Below, piece after piece: positions 17,229 to 25,829 of a stretch of 34,758 bases of DNA. Source of the stretch: Calditrichota bacterium (GTDB lineage: Bacteria; Zhuqueibacterota; Zhuqueibacteria; Thermofontimicrobiales; Thermofontimicrobiaceae); NCBI GenBank assembly GCA_013152715.1, contig JAADFU010000020.1, forward strand, positions 1-34,758. The letters run 5' to 3'. Numbering within the stretch: position 1 is the stretch's first letter; the number at the start of each line of letters is the position of its first letter. Made by a program: the position numbers and the translations under genes. Under the pieces are notes generated by a model, which was not told the DNA's origin, ran no database searches, and saw nothing but the letters and a program-made list of their open reading frames with translations.

Positions 17229-18680
17229 ATGGAGATTAAAGGCAAGTTTTCGCTAAAAATATTTTTATCGTTATTTGTTGTTATTTTCATCCCTGTCGCC
17301 ATTGTTTTTCTCAATTTGGCGCGTTTGCAATCTGATTCCGCTGCCGTCTCGCCGGAAGAAAATTTTTGGTTTTTCCTTATTGTATTGGCTGTCGCTATTG
17401 CCCTGGCAGCGCTGGCGACGCGCGCGCTGTGCAATTCATTGTACGAACGTATGCACAATTACAATAAAATCGCGCGCAAGATCGCCGGCGGACAATTCGA
17501 GCTTCGCATTCCAGTGGATGCGGACGACGAACTGGGAAAATTCGGCAGATTTTTTAACATGCTCACCAAAGAACACCATGAGATCAAAAAGAAAAACGTG
17601 GGCGAAAAATTGTTTGAGTGGGAAAAAATTCAAGCAATTTTGAAAAACATCGGCGATGGCGTCATCGTGATTGACAATTTCAACCGCATCGAATTGATGA
17701 ATGCTGTGTCTGAAAATTGGTTCAACGTGACTAAACAGGACTATCAGTCAATGGAGTTGGGCAAACTGATAACAGACGAAAAACTGCTCGGTCTCATCGA
17801 GAAAGTCAAAAACGGAACAAACACCAGCGAGGAAAAAGTTGAAATTGAAATTGTGCCGGAAAATCAGCGCCGCCCCATTATTTTACAAGCCATCGCAACG
17901 AAAGTGATTGGCGACAACCGCAAGCTTTTCGGGCTGGCGATTGCCCTGCGCGATCTCACGCGGGAGAAAGAAATTGATCGCAAAAAATCCGAAGTCGTGT
18001 CCATGGTTTCTCACGAACTCAGATCGCCGCTGACTTCGATCACTGGCTTCAGCGAGCTTCTTTTGGACGAAGGCGTCTCCCGGGAACAATCTCGCGAATA
18101 CACCGCCATCATCCTCAAAGAATCGCGCCGTTTGAGCGAGTTGATCAATAAATATCTGGACATTTCGCGCATCGAATCGGGCAAGTCCGAAATACACAAA
18201 ACGCCAGTGACCATGGACGACGTGATTCAAAGCGTCGTCAGCATGAACGCCTTCCTTTCTGATTCCAAAAATATTCAAACAAAAATTCGCTTTCCGGAGA
18301 AAGTTTCTCAGGTCAATGCCGATCGGCAAATGATGGGGGAAGTTATTTTGAATCTGTTTTCCAATGCGGTCAAGTACAGCCCACCGGACACGACGATCAC
18401 TATTTCCATTGAAGAAACCGGAAATGAACAAATCATTAGCGTCGCGGACCAAGGCTATGGCATATCGGAACAAGATTTGGACCGTATTTTTGATAAATTC
18501 TATCGCGCCACCGGATCGGCAGAAGTTCAGGAAGAAAAAGGAAGCGGACTGGGACTGGCGTTAGTGAAAGAAATCATTCACAGGCACAACGGTAGAGTCT
18601 GGGCGGAAAGCAGACCCAAACAAGGCTCCACTTTTTTCATCGCGCTGCCGATTATGGAAAAGGATGCGATATTATCTTAA
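17229..18680 (+). CDS. Membrane sensor histidine kinase (HAMP-PAS-HisKA-HATPase)
   Basis: This 483-residue kinase has two membrane helices close together (about 9-30 and 45-66) with only a tiny external loop, so it probably senses membrane or internal signals. A HAMP domain (about 68-118), a PAS domain (about 130-240) and HisKA with V-S-H-E-L-R-S-P-L follow; the phosphorylated residue is His262. The ATPase domain has an N-box N-L-F-S-N-A and G-S-G-L-G-L-A. A TTG at 17214 is also in frame; ATG at 17229 is preferred because it begins just before the first membrane helix. It probably forms an operon with the diguanylate cyclase. Confidence 0.93.
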   Translation: MEIKGKFSLKIFLSLFVVIFIPVAIVFLNLARLQSDSAAVSPEENFWFFLIVLAVAIALAALATRALCNSLYERMHNYNKIARKIAGGQFELRIPVDADDELGKFGRFFNMLTKEHHEIKKKNVGEKLFEWEKIQAILKNIGDGVIVIDNFNRIELMNAVSENWFNVTKQDYQSMELGKLITDEKLLGLIEKVKNGTNTSEEKVEIEIVPENQRRPIILQAIATKVIGDNRKLFGLAIALRDLTREKEIDRKKSEVVSMVSHELRSPLTSITGFSELLLDEGVSREQSREYTAIILKESRRLSELINKYLDISRIESGKSEIHKTPVTMDDVIQSVVSMNAFLSDSKNIQTKIRFPEKVSQVNADRQMMGEVILNLFSNAVKYSPPDTTITISIEETGNEQIISVADQGYGISEQDLDRIFDKFYRATGSAEVQEEKGSGLGLALVKEIIHRHNGRVWAESRPKQGSTFFIALPIMEKDAILS

Positions 18681-19168
18681 AAAAAGCTTGCGGATAAGTA
18701 TCTTTTTGGCCGTAGTGATGCGCGGGTTAGCTTGCTAAAAAGTTTTGTTACCGCAAAAACGCGAAGAACGCAAAGCAAAATAATCAGTTTTTTTCTTGGC
18801 GAACCGTGCGCGTTTACCGGGGAATTATGCAACTTGTTGCGTTGGGTTTTGATTTTGAAAAACAACGATTTTCAGGCTTCTTTCTGAGACGAATCAATTT
18901 TACATCCTACTGAAGTTATCTGACAAATCTTCTCCATAAATGTTTCATATTTCCAAGAATTAGCGCCAAGGCGGTGTTTGGATGATGCAAATATTTATTC
19001 CGAACGAAAATCAAAGCAGAATAAATTCGATTTACTGAACGGCTCTTCTAATTCAGTAATTTTGACGGGGATCACTGTCACAAAAACGAAACTTTTTTAT
19101 TTTGAATAAGTTAACTAATGATTAGAGAATAACGAACAAACCATTTAATTGACTTTCCGCGCAGAATT
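18681..19168. other. Intergenic spacer with a decayed inverted repeat
   Basis: No gene is supported in these 488 bases. At 18750-18776 lies a CCGCAAAAACGC...AACGCAAAG element of the dispersed intergenic repeat type. A degraded reverse copy follows at about 18792-18820, sharing the AAACGCG and CGCCAAG blocks. The rest is AT-rich and should hold the promoter of the following kinase. TTGACT and TATTAT 18 bases apart occur at 19149-19178, but transcription from there would begin inside the gene. Confidence 0.4.
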
Positions 19169-21202
19169 ATGGTATTATCGCCAAAAAATAAAAAAAATTT
19201 TTCATTGCGCCATCGCGATGGGATTGATGATTTAGAAAATTTCATTAATGATCATATTTACAAAAGCAGCCGCTCTGCCGTTCCGTTCAAAGTTTCCGAC
19301 GAGGCGAATGAAAAAAAGACAATCCTTCTCATTGACGACGATGCGGATATGATCGACATTGGCAGAAAGATTATCGTCTCAGCCGGATACAACTTCATTT
19401 CCGCCAGGGACGGACAAGAAGGGCTGGATTATGTCTTAAAATACAAACCGGATCTGATTCTGCTCGATTATGTGATGCCGGGGATGAATGGCGCCGAAGT
19501 TTTCCAACGACTTGTCACTGGCCAACGCTTTCGCCATCTTGGCCGGACGCCGGTCATCATGTTGACTGCCAAAAGCGAGTACGACCTCAATCGCACGGCC
19601 TTGTTCGAGATGGGGCTTTCTGCGTTTTTAGTGAAGCCCTTTGGACATCGCGAACTCATTAATGTCATCGACAATGTTTTCATTTTAAATCAAGTCCGTC
19701 AAAAAAACAAAGAACTCGAACAAAAAGTCAAACGCAGTGAATACAAATATCAGGATTTGATCGAAAACGCTAATGATTTGATTTATACGCTGAATCTGAA
19801 GGGCGATTTTATTTTCATCAATAGACGGTTGAGCACTTTGACCGGATTTTCTCGCGAGGATTGGTTTGGCCGCAGTTTTTTTGACCTCGTGGCGCCCGAG
19901 GATCGCATCGAAGCACGCAACAACTTCAATCAAACGTTGCGCGGTAAGGCAAGAATTTTTGAAATTCGACTGATCTGCAAAACCGGCAGTCCTCTTTTTC
20001 TTTCCATGAACATCAATCCGATTTACGAAAAAGGCGAAGTCATCGGAGCCATTGGCATCAGCCGCGACATTACCCAACGGAAACAATTGGAAGAAGAAAT
20101 TACTGAATTGAAAAATTTTAACGAAAGTATCATTCAAAGCATTGGCTCGGGTCTGATCACTCTGAATCTGAACAATCGAATTACATCGTTCAATAACAGC
20201 GCCGAGGAAATTTTGGGCTACAAGAGCGAAGAAATCGTCGGCAGATCCATCTACGATATTTTCCCGCGAGAAGAGTGCGAGCGGCTTGTCGCGCCCACGA
20301 ACAGCAATTATCGCTTTCCGCTCAATCGCGAAATGGAATTGACGCGAAGTGACGGCTCTCGCGTATTCATTGGCTACAGCGTCTTTTCTCGCATCGACAA
20401 TCACAATCTCCGCGTAGGTTCAATCATCTCTTTTCGCGACATTTCTCAGATTAAACAGATGCAAATGGAAGTCGTTCGCATGGACAGATTGGCGTCCATG
20501 GGCGTATTGGCGTCGGGTATCGCCCACGAAGTCCGAAATCCTCTGGCAGGCATCAAAACGATGGCGCAGACATTGGAAGAAGAAATGACGCCTCATGATT
20601 CGCGACGAGAATATCTGACGCGAATTATCAATCAGGTCAATCGTCTGGATGAGTTGCTGAAATCTTTGTTCAGTTTCGCCAAACCGCAGCAGCCCGATCG
20701 CAAGCTGCAGCGGCTGCCGGAAATTATCAGAGAAGTGGACATCCTTTTCGAGGAACGATTTAAGAAGAAAAACATTAAATACATAAAAAAATTGGACGCG
20801 AGTCTGCCAAAAATTTTTGTCGATTTTCATCAAATCCAGCAAGTATTCATCAATCTGTATCTGAATTCGCTGGATGCCATGCCCAAAGGCGGCGAATTTG
20901 AGATTTCCGCCGAACCCATTCGGACGATCATCTTTCCGCGCGACCGGCGAAAAAAGTTTTTTTTGGGCGAAAATAAGGAATCTTTGTACGTAGAAGTCAA
21001 AGTCCGCGATACCGGCGTGGGCATTAAGCCAGATGAAAAGAAAGTCATCTTCGACCCATTTTTCACCACAAAACCGCAGGGAACAGGCCTCGGGCTTTCA
21101 ATCGTCTATCGCATTGTTGAAGAGCACAGAGGCGAAATTTCCGTTGACAGCGAAACAGGAATAGGAACCACATTTACAATTTTATTACCGACCGAGGAGT
21201 AG
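19169..21202 (+). CDS. Hybrid kinase REC-PAS-PAS-HisKA-HATPase (NtrB-like)
   Basis: This 677-residue protein has no membrane helix. A charged 48-residue leader is followed by a receiver domain (about 50-168, D100 in L-L-D-Y-V-M-P, V-K-P-F), two PAS domains (about 188-305 and 311-430), HisKA with I-A-H-E-V-R-N-P-L-A-G-I (His453) and an ATPase domain ending G-T-G-L-G-L-S. The receiver at the N-terminus suggests that the kinase is itself an output of another kinase, perhaps the one upstream. The H-E-V-R-N-P-L motif is typical of NtrB/AtoS kinases that pair with sigma-54 activators, and such an activator begins seven bases after its stop. The ATG lacks a clear ribosome binding site, so the start is provisional. 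Confidence 0.93.
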   Translation: MVLSPKNKKNFSLRHRDGIDDLENFINDHIYKSSRSAVPFKVSDEANEKKTILLIDDDADMIDIGRKIIVSAGYNFISARDGQEGLDYVLKYKPDLILLDYVMPGMNGAEVFQRLVTGQRFRHLGRTPVIMLTAKSEYDLNRTALFEMGLSAFLVKPFGHRELINVIDNVFILNQVRQKNKELEQKVKRSEYKYQDLIENANDLIYTLNLKGDFIFINRRLSTLTGFSREDWFGRSFFDLVAPEDRIEARNNFNQTLRGKARIFEIRLICKTGSPLFLSMNINPIYEKGEVIGAIGISRDITQRKQLEEEITELKNFNESIIQSIGSGLITLNLNNRITSFNNSAEEILGYKSEEIVGRSIYDIFPREECERLVAPTNSNYRFPLNREMELTRSDGSRVFIGYSVFSRIDNHNLRVGSIISFRDISQIKQMQMEVVRMDRLASMGVLASGIAHEVRNPLAGIKTMAQTLEEEMTPHDSRREYLTRIINQVNRLDELLKSLFSFAKPQQPDRKLQRLPEIIREVDILFEERFKKKNIKYIKKLDASLPKIFVDFHQIQQVFINLYLNSLDAMPKGGEFEISAEPIRTIIFPRDRRKKFFLGENKESLYVEVKVRDTGVGIKPDEKKVIFDPFFTTKPQGTGLGLSIVYRIVEEHRGEISVDSETGIGTTFTILLPTEE

Positions 21203-21209
21203 AGATTAG

Positions 21210-22604
21210 ATGAAGGAACGAATTTTAATTGTTGACGATGAAGAAGATTTGACGTTAGGCTATTCCAAATGCCTCAGCAAAGTGGGCTATGAAGTATCGA
21301 GCGCCAGCTCGGGAGAACAGGCGTTAGATTTACTTCGCGAAGAAATTTTTGACCTTGTTTTTCTTGATATACGCCTTCCGAAATTAGACGGAATGGAAGT
21401 GTTGAAAAAAGCGCTGGAGATCGACCCGGACCTGATCGTGGTCATGATGACAGCGCACGGCAGCGTGGAGTCCGCGGTAGAAGCCATGCGCATGGGGGCG
21501 CATCATTATTTGATGAAAGGATTTGATCACGAAGAATTGCGCATGGTGGCGAAAAAGGCGCTGGAATTCGGTAATTTGCGCCGCGAAATTTCTCACTTGA
21601 AATTGCAGGATCGGCGACGCTACCCGGACACAGCAATTTTTGGCAACAGCCCAAAAATGCGAAAAATAAAAGATCTGATTAAAGTAGTCGCCAGAACTCC
21701 CAAGACGTCGGTGCTGATTCAGGGCGAAAGCGGGACGGGGAAAGAGCTTGTCGCCTGGGCGGTCCACAATTGGAGCGCACGGCGCGATAAGCCCATGATC
21801 CCGATCAATTGCAGCGCCATTCCGGAAACGCTGATGGAAAGCGAGCTTTTTGGTTTTGAGAAAGGCGCGTTTACCGACGCCAAAAGCATGAAAAAAGGCG
21901 TATTTGAATTGGCGCACGGCGGCACTATTTTTCTGGACGAAATTTCCAGCATGAATCCGACGCTGCAACCCAAATTGCTGCGCGTGATCGAAAGCCAGAG
22001 CTTCCGCCGCATCGGAGGCACATCTGACATTAAAATCAGCGTCCGCATCATCGCCGCCAGCAATCGCGATTTGTTTGAATGCGTCAAAGACGGCTCTTTC
22101 CGCGAAGACCTCTACTATCGCCTCAAGGTGATGGAAATTAACCTACCGCCGCTGAAGGAACGGTTGGAAGATATTATTCCCATGGCGAAACTTTTCATTG
22201 AGCAAAACAATAAAGAATTTTCTAAAAAAATCAGAGGCATCACCGAGCGCGCGCAGCAGCTTTTGATCAGCTACGACTGGCCCGGCAATGTGCGGGAACT
22301 CAAAAACATCATCGAGCGCGCAGCGATTTTATGCCAGGGAGACATAATTGATGTGGAGCATCTGGCGATTGAAATACAAAACGCGCCTCGAAAAGAGAAT
22401 ATTACAGTGCCTGAGATATCGATCCCCGACATTGAACCTGAACCGGCAAAACCGAAAGAACCGCTAACATTGCAGGAAGTGGAGAGAGAACACATCATTA
22501 AAACGCTGAACGAATTTAACGGCAACAAATCCAAAGCAGCCAGAGCCCTGCAAATCTCTCGATCTACGTTGCGGGAAAAGCTCAAACAATACGGCATCGA
22601 TTGA
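21210..22604 (+). CDS. NtrC-family sigma-54-dependent response regulator
   Basis: This 464-residue protein has a receiver (4-118; D9, D10, phospho-acceptor D53), a sigma-54 AAA+ domain (about 142-365; Walker A G-E-S-G-T-G-K-E at 172-179) and a Fis-type helix-turn-helix (about 420-464; N-K-S-K-A-A-R-A-L-Q-I-S-R-S-T-L-R). The sigma-54 contact loop reads G-A-F-T-D-A (219-224) instead of G-A-F-T-G-A, and the receiver's usual K-P pair is K-G. Activators of this class drive sigma-54 promoters in response to phosphorylation. The kinase directly upstream is its likely partner. A strong terminator follows. Confidence 0.95.
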   Translation: MKERILIVDDEEDLTLGYSKCLSKVGYEVSSASSGEQALDLLREEIFDLVFLDIRLPKLDGMEVLKKALEIDPDLIVVMMTAHGSVESAVEAMRMGAHHYLMKGFDHEELRMVAKKALEFGNLRREISHLKLQDRRRYPDTAIFGNSPKMRKIKDLIKVVARTPKTSVLIQGESGTGKELVAWAVHNWSARRDKPMIPINCSAIPETLMESELFGFEKGAFTDAKSMKKGVFELAHGGTIFLDEISSMNPTLQPKLLRVIESQSFRRIGGTSDIKISVRIIAASNRDLFECVKDGSFREDLYYRLKVMEINLPPLKERLEDIIPMAKLFIEQNNKEFSKKIRGITERAQQLLISYDWPGNVRELKNIIERAAILCQGDIIDVEHLAIEIQNAPRKENITVPEISIPDIEPEPAKPKEPLTLQEVEREHIIKTLNEFNGNKSKAARALQISRSTLREKLKQYGID

Positions 22605-22629
22605 CGCGAATAATAAAGTTTCAGCTTTC

Positions 22630-22666
22630 AAAGAGCGGCCTTTTCCCGAAAGCCGCTCTTTTTCTT
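22630..22666 (+). terminator. Rho-independent terminator after the sigma-54 regulator
   Basis: The arms AAAGAGCGGC (22630-22639) and GCCGCTCTTT (22652-22661) form a perfect 10-bp stem, followed by a T-rich run. It lies 26 bases after the stop codon and should end the kinase/regulator transcript. Confidence 0.85.
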
Positions 22667-22962
22667 TCAGAACTGTAATAAGCTTACAGTTTTGGCATCG
22701 GCTTTTCCTGATTTCCTTCAATTTTCTTCTGAATAGATTTATTTTTACTATTTCCCGCACCCATGAGCAAATTCCGTCCAGCGCGATGGTTCGATTTCCA
22801 AAAGATCATCCCATTTATTTGCGAAAATAGGTTGCTATTTGCAAACTTGCCGCTTCTTTTTGCAACACTGGTAATTTTTACAGTTTTGTAATTGGTAATT
22901 ATTTATTGTTTTTATTAAAATTAATCTACCGAAAATACCTACCTTAATATTTATCAATCAAT

Positions 22963-22978
22963 TGGCATAATATTTGTA
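22963..22978 (+). promoter_or_regulatory. Weak sigma-54-like -24/-12 element
   Basis: TGGCAT, five bases, TTGTA keeps GG and the downstream dinucleotide exactly ten bases apart, as sigma-54 promoters require, but GT replaces the near-invariant GC at -12. It lies about 50 bases before the REC-DUF4388 start and directly downstream of a sigma-54 activator gene. It is a suggestion only. Confidence 0.25.
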
Positions 22979-23027
22979 GAAATTGAAGGCGATGACACCA
23001 TAGAACTGCAACTCAGGGAAAGCAACA

Positions 23028-23705
23028 ATGGATTACGTTTCCAAACGCATTTTGATCGTCGACGACGAAGAAGATCTGACATGGAGCCTGACACGGAACC
23101 TAAGGCGCACATTTGAAAATTTAAAAATCTATTCCACCACTTCCGGAAAAGAAGCCTATCAGATTCTGAAAACGAAAAAATTGGATCTGCTCATTTCCGA
23201 CATTAAGATGCCGGACATGGACGGATTGGCATTGTTGTCGTTCGTCAAAAAAAACAAACCCGACCTGAAAGTCATCCTGATGACTTCCTTCGAAAACCCG
23301 GACTATCGTCGTATCGCAGACGGCGTCCACGTCCATTTTTTTGAAAAACCTTTCGAAATCGAAAATCTGAAAAAACAGATTCAACAAATATTGCGCTTGA
23401 AAAACGGCTTGTCCGCAGAGGCACTTTCCGGACATAATTTGATAGATTTAATCAAAAATCTTTATCATATAAAATATAGCGGTTGTTTACGTGTACAAAA
23501 CGGCTGTTCGACCGGAGAAATCTATTTCAAAGCCGGCGTTATCATTGATGCAATTGCTAACAGATTATCCGGCGAAATGGCGCTCATTCATCTTTTGAGC
23601 TGGGAGCAAGTGGAAAAAGCGGAGAAATTAATCAATCTAAAACCAAAGCAACAAACCGTTTATTACGGTTGGAAAATGTTACAAAAAGAGCTGCTTGCAG
23701 CGTAA
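23028..23705 (+). CDS. Receiver domain fused to a DUF4388 (PATAN-like) domain
   Basis: This 225-residue protein has a receiver at about 6-125 (D12, D13, phospho-acceptor D58 in L-I-S-D-I-K-M-P, and K in F-E-K-P-F). A C-terminal domain at about 137-205 shows the S-G-C-L-R-V...G-E-I-Y-F-K-A-G-V-I-I-D-A pattern of DUF4388. DUF4388 is common in response regulators of delta-proteobacteria and FCB bacteria, often near small GTPases and polarity or motility genes, and is thought to bind partners rather than DNA. CAGGGAAAG lies before the ATG. The ParA gene follows after 29 bases, suggesting that the pair works together in protein positioning. Confidence 0.88.
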   Translation: MDYVSKRILIVDDEEDLTWSLTRNLRRTFENLKIYSTTSGKEAYQILKTKKLDLLISDIKMPDMDGLALLSFVKKNKPDLKVILMTSFENPDYRRIADGVHVHFFEKPFEIENLKKQIQQILRLKNGLSAEALSGHNLIDLIKNLYHIKYSGCLRVQNGCSTGEIYFKAGVIIDAIANRLSGEMALIHLLSWEQVEKAEKLINLKPKQQTVYYGWKMLQKELLAA

Positions 23706-23734
23706 AAAACAGACTTTCTATAGGGGCGAAAAAT

Positions 23735-24553
23735 ATGGGCGAAGTAATTGCCATTGTCAGCCAGAAAGGCGGCGTCGGCAAAACCACCACCGTCATTAAT
23801 TTAGGCGCCAGTCTGGCAGCGAAAGGCAAATCGGTATTGCTGATCGACATGGATCCGCAGCGGCAGGTGGCGGCGAGTTTTCATGTCAGCGACTACGAAT
23901 TGCCGTGGGGGATTTTGGATATTGTTGCCGACAAAAAAACGAGTGCAACGGACGCGGTCTTTCAGACGGCGGCGCCGAATTTGTGCCTCGCCACAATAAC
24001 GTCGGCCCGTTTTGACAAAAAAAAATCAGGTGAAATTTTGACTGAGCGAGAAGACAAATTGAAAGAAACCGTGGCAAAATTTGCCAATCAATACGATTTT
24101 GTATTGCTGGATTGTCCGTCTTCCTCGGGAAGTTTCACATCAGCGGCGTTGAAAATTGCAGACTCGTTGATCGTCCCGGTTCAATGCGAATATTATGCAA
24201 TTCGATCGCTGGGCATGTCGCTCAAATATATTCAGCAGATAAAAATTCGCCACAATCCGAAACTGCGCTATCGCGGAATTCTCATTACCATGGTGGATTT
24301 GCGCAGCCGCCTGGCGAAGATAGTCTGGGAGCGGCTTCAAGTTACTTTGGCCGGCGCGCTTTTCAAGACCTACATCCCGCGAAACATTCGTTTGGCCGAG
24401 GTGCCATTGTATGGCATGCCGGTACAACAAATTGACCGAAACAGTACAGGCGCGCAAAGCTATTTGCATCTGGCAGAGGAAATTTTGCATCAGCGCGGAA
24501 CACATGAATCAACTTCATTCAAAACGCCACTAAAAATGGCAAATAATTATTAA
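23735..24553 (+). CDS. ParA/Soj-family ATPase
   Basis: This 272-residue protein has the deviant Walker A of ParA/MinD ATPases, K11-G-G-V-G-K16-T-T-T, then D-M-D-P-Q and D-C-P-S-S. The signature Lys11 marks the ATP-sandwich dimer that binds DNA or membrane and makes gradients. The length and N-I-R-L-A-E-V-P-L-Y-G near the end match Soj-type ParA rather than MinD, and there is no MinD-type amphipathic tail. ATG at 23735 with AGGGG eight bases upstream is preferred over an earlier in-frame ATG at 23669 that overlaps the previous gene. No ParB gene is adjacent, so it probably positions a protein complex, not the chromosome. Confidence 0.93.
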   Translation: MGEVIAIVSQKGGVGKTTTVINLGASLAAKGKSVLLIDMDPQRQVAASFHVSDYELPWGILDIVADKKTSATDAVFQTAAPNLCLATITSARFDKKKSGEILTEREDKLKETVAKFANQYDFVLLDCPSSSGSFTSAALKIADSLIVPVQCEYYAIRSLGMSLKYIQQIKIRHNPKLRYRGILITMVDLRSRLAKIVWERLQVTLAGALFKTYIPRNIRLAEVPLYGMPVQQIDRNSTGAQSYLHLAEEILHQRGTHESTSFKTPLKMANNY

Positions 24554-24933
24554 TCACAACAAATTGATTTTATTGTAATTACAAGGCTGCTCTTTTAAAT
24601 TATTTATTATCATTGAAGTTATATTAAAACAAGAACATTTAGGCTTGCTTTTTAGAAAATCTCAATTATTTCAAAATCTTAGCCGCGACAATTATTCTTT
24701 ACAGTTGTTTGATTTTACTAAAATTAGACGAAATTGAAAATCGGCGGCTGAAAATTTTTCATAATTTTTTAAGTTTGGCGTTAAATTTGTTACATATAGA
24801 ATCAAAGGATATGGGGCGCTTTATCAGCGGATAGTTAACCGGTTAATTATTAAAATGTTAGCAGTAGCCTAATTCCAGAACCGATTGTTCTGATTTTCAA
24901 ATTTGTATTCTGGATTTTGAGGAGGTTTCGGAG
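24554..24933. other. AT-rich spacer before the lytic transglycosylase
   Basis: No gene is supported in these 380 bases. They contain TGGCGT-N5-TTGTT (24776-24791), with the same GG-N10-GT geometry as the weak element before the REC-DUF4388 gene, and a perfect 12-base palindrome TTAACCGGTTAA (24835-24846) that could be an operator. Confidence 0.35.
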
Positions 24934-25650
24934 ATGATACACTTGATTATGCAAAATTCGTTGACAAAGACCCTGATTGTCGTCACAATTTTGATGTTTG
25001 TTTTTATTACCAGTGTGAGTTTTTCCTATCATTATTATTCAAAAAGCGAAACATCAAAAAAGATGGAAAACCTTGAGCAGACTGCTTCGCAGATTCAGTC
25101 GGTTTTGGATATGAAGAGTAGGGAACAACACAATATCCAAAAGATCATCGCCATCATCAATATCTACAATCAGGATATGTCGTCGGAGCTCAAACATAAA
25201 ATTGCGCGCGAGATCAACAAAATGTGTCTGAAGTACACGAATTTGAACGTGGATTTGATTTGCGCGACGATTACGCACGAGAGCGCGCTAAGCTGGGATC
25301 CCAAAGTGGTCTCTCCGGTCGGCGCAATGGGCTTGATGCAAATCATGCCCGAGACCGGAATCAAATTGGCCGCAGAAGAAGGGACCAAATGGACTTCGGC
25401 GGAAGATATTCTGTTCGATCCGATCATTAATATTCGCCTCGGTTGTCGTTATCTGTCCCAACTGATTCAGGAATATGAAATAGACGGCGGATTGGCAGCG
25501 TACAATGGGGGCGAAAAACGGGCGAAACTCTGGCTCGAGAAACGAAATGACAAGAGCGATTTCACTTTGCTCTGGGAAGAGACGCAATTTTACGTTCCTT
25601 CCATTTTGAAACTTTACGCCCAATTTCAAAATCAAAAGAGCGTCTTTTGA
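24934..25650 (+). CDS. Membrane-anchored lytic transglycosylase (SLT domain)
   Basis: This 238-residue protein has an N-terminal membrane segment (about 12-33), a helical stalk (about 40-75) and a lysozyme-like SLT domain: A-T-I-T-H-E-S-A-L with the catalytic Glu near residue 114, S-P-V-G-A-M-G-L-M-Q-I-M-P-E-T-G, and L-A-A-Y-N-G-G. Such enzymes cut the glycan strand of peptidoglycan from the periplasmic side to make room for growth, division or envelope-spanning machines. The start is firm: GAGGAGG lies eight bases upstream. It sits between the ParA gene and the helical/FtsZ-like pair, which suggests that local wall cutting belongs to the same process. Confidence 0.93.
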   Translation: MIHLIMQNSLTKTLIVVTILMFVFITSVSFSYHYYSKSETSKKMENLEQTASQIQSVLDMKSREQHNIQKIIAIINIYNQDMSSELKHKIAREINKMCLKYTNLNVDLICATITHESALSWDPKVVSPVGAMGLMQIMPETGIKLAAEEGTKWTSAEDILFDPIINIRLGCRYLSQLIQEYEIDGGLAAYNGGEKRAKLWLEKRNDKSDFTLLWEETQFYVPSILKLYAQFQNQKSVF

Positions 25651-25703
25651 ATAATTCGCTGACTTATATTTTCGACAATAGGAAAGAAAAACTTTGGATT
25701 GCC

Positions 25704-25750
25704 AAAAGCAAGGAGAATCTGTTGAAATTTTCAACGATTCTCTGCTTTTT
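25704..25750 (+). terminator. Terminator-like hairpin after the transglycosylase
   Basis: A long imperfect stem pairs AAAAGCA...GAGAATC...GTTGAAA with TTTCAAC...GATTCTC...TGCTTTT and is followed by a T-rich run. It is 54 bases past the stop codon and should end most transcripts from upstream, leaving the next pair of genes on their own promoter. Confidence 0.75.
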
Positions 25751-25829
25751 TCTTTTCAAATTCAACGCAACCATTGCGCTTGTTCTCCATTGACAAATGA
25801 GTGTAAATGACATCCGAGTAGAGGCAACG

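Larger units (their letters stand above)
22605..23027. other. Spacer with terminator, second dyad and upstream region of the REC-DUF4388 gene
   Basis: The 423-base spacer begins with the terminator of the sigma-54 regulator. An 8-bp inverted repeat AACTGTAA/TTACAGTT with a 5-base loop follows at 22671-22691. The remainder is AT-rich without a gene and ends in the leader of the REC-DUF4388 gene, where a weak -24/-12-like element is noted separately. Confidence 0.5.

Noticed and set aside
19149-19178. TTGACT and TATTAT 18 bases apart as the promoter of the hybrid kinase
   Set aside because: Transcription would start after the chosen ATG, and no alternative start downstream fits, so it is probably chance.
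23669-23734. Earlier ATG for the ParA gene
   Set aside because: It overlaps the REC-DUF4388 gene and adds residues absent from the family; ATG at 23735 has a good AGGGG site.
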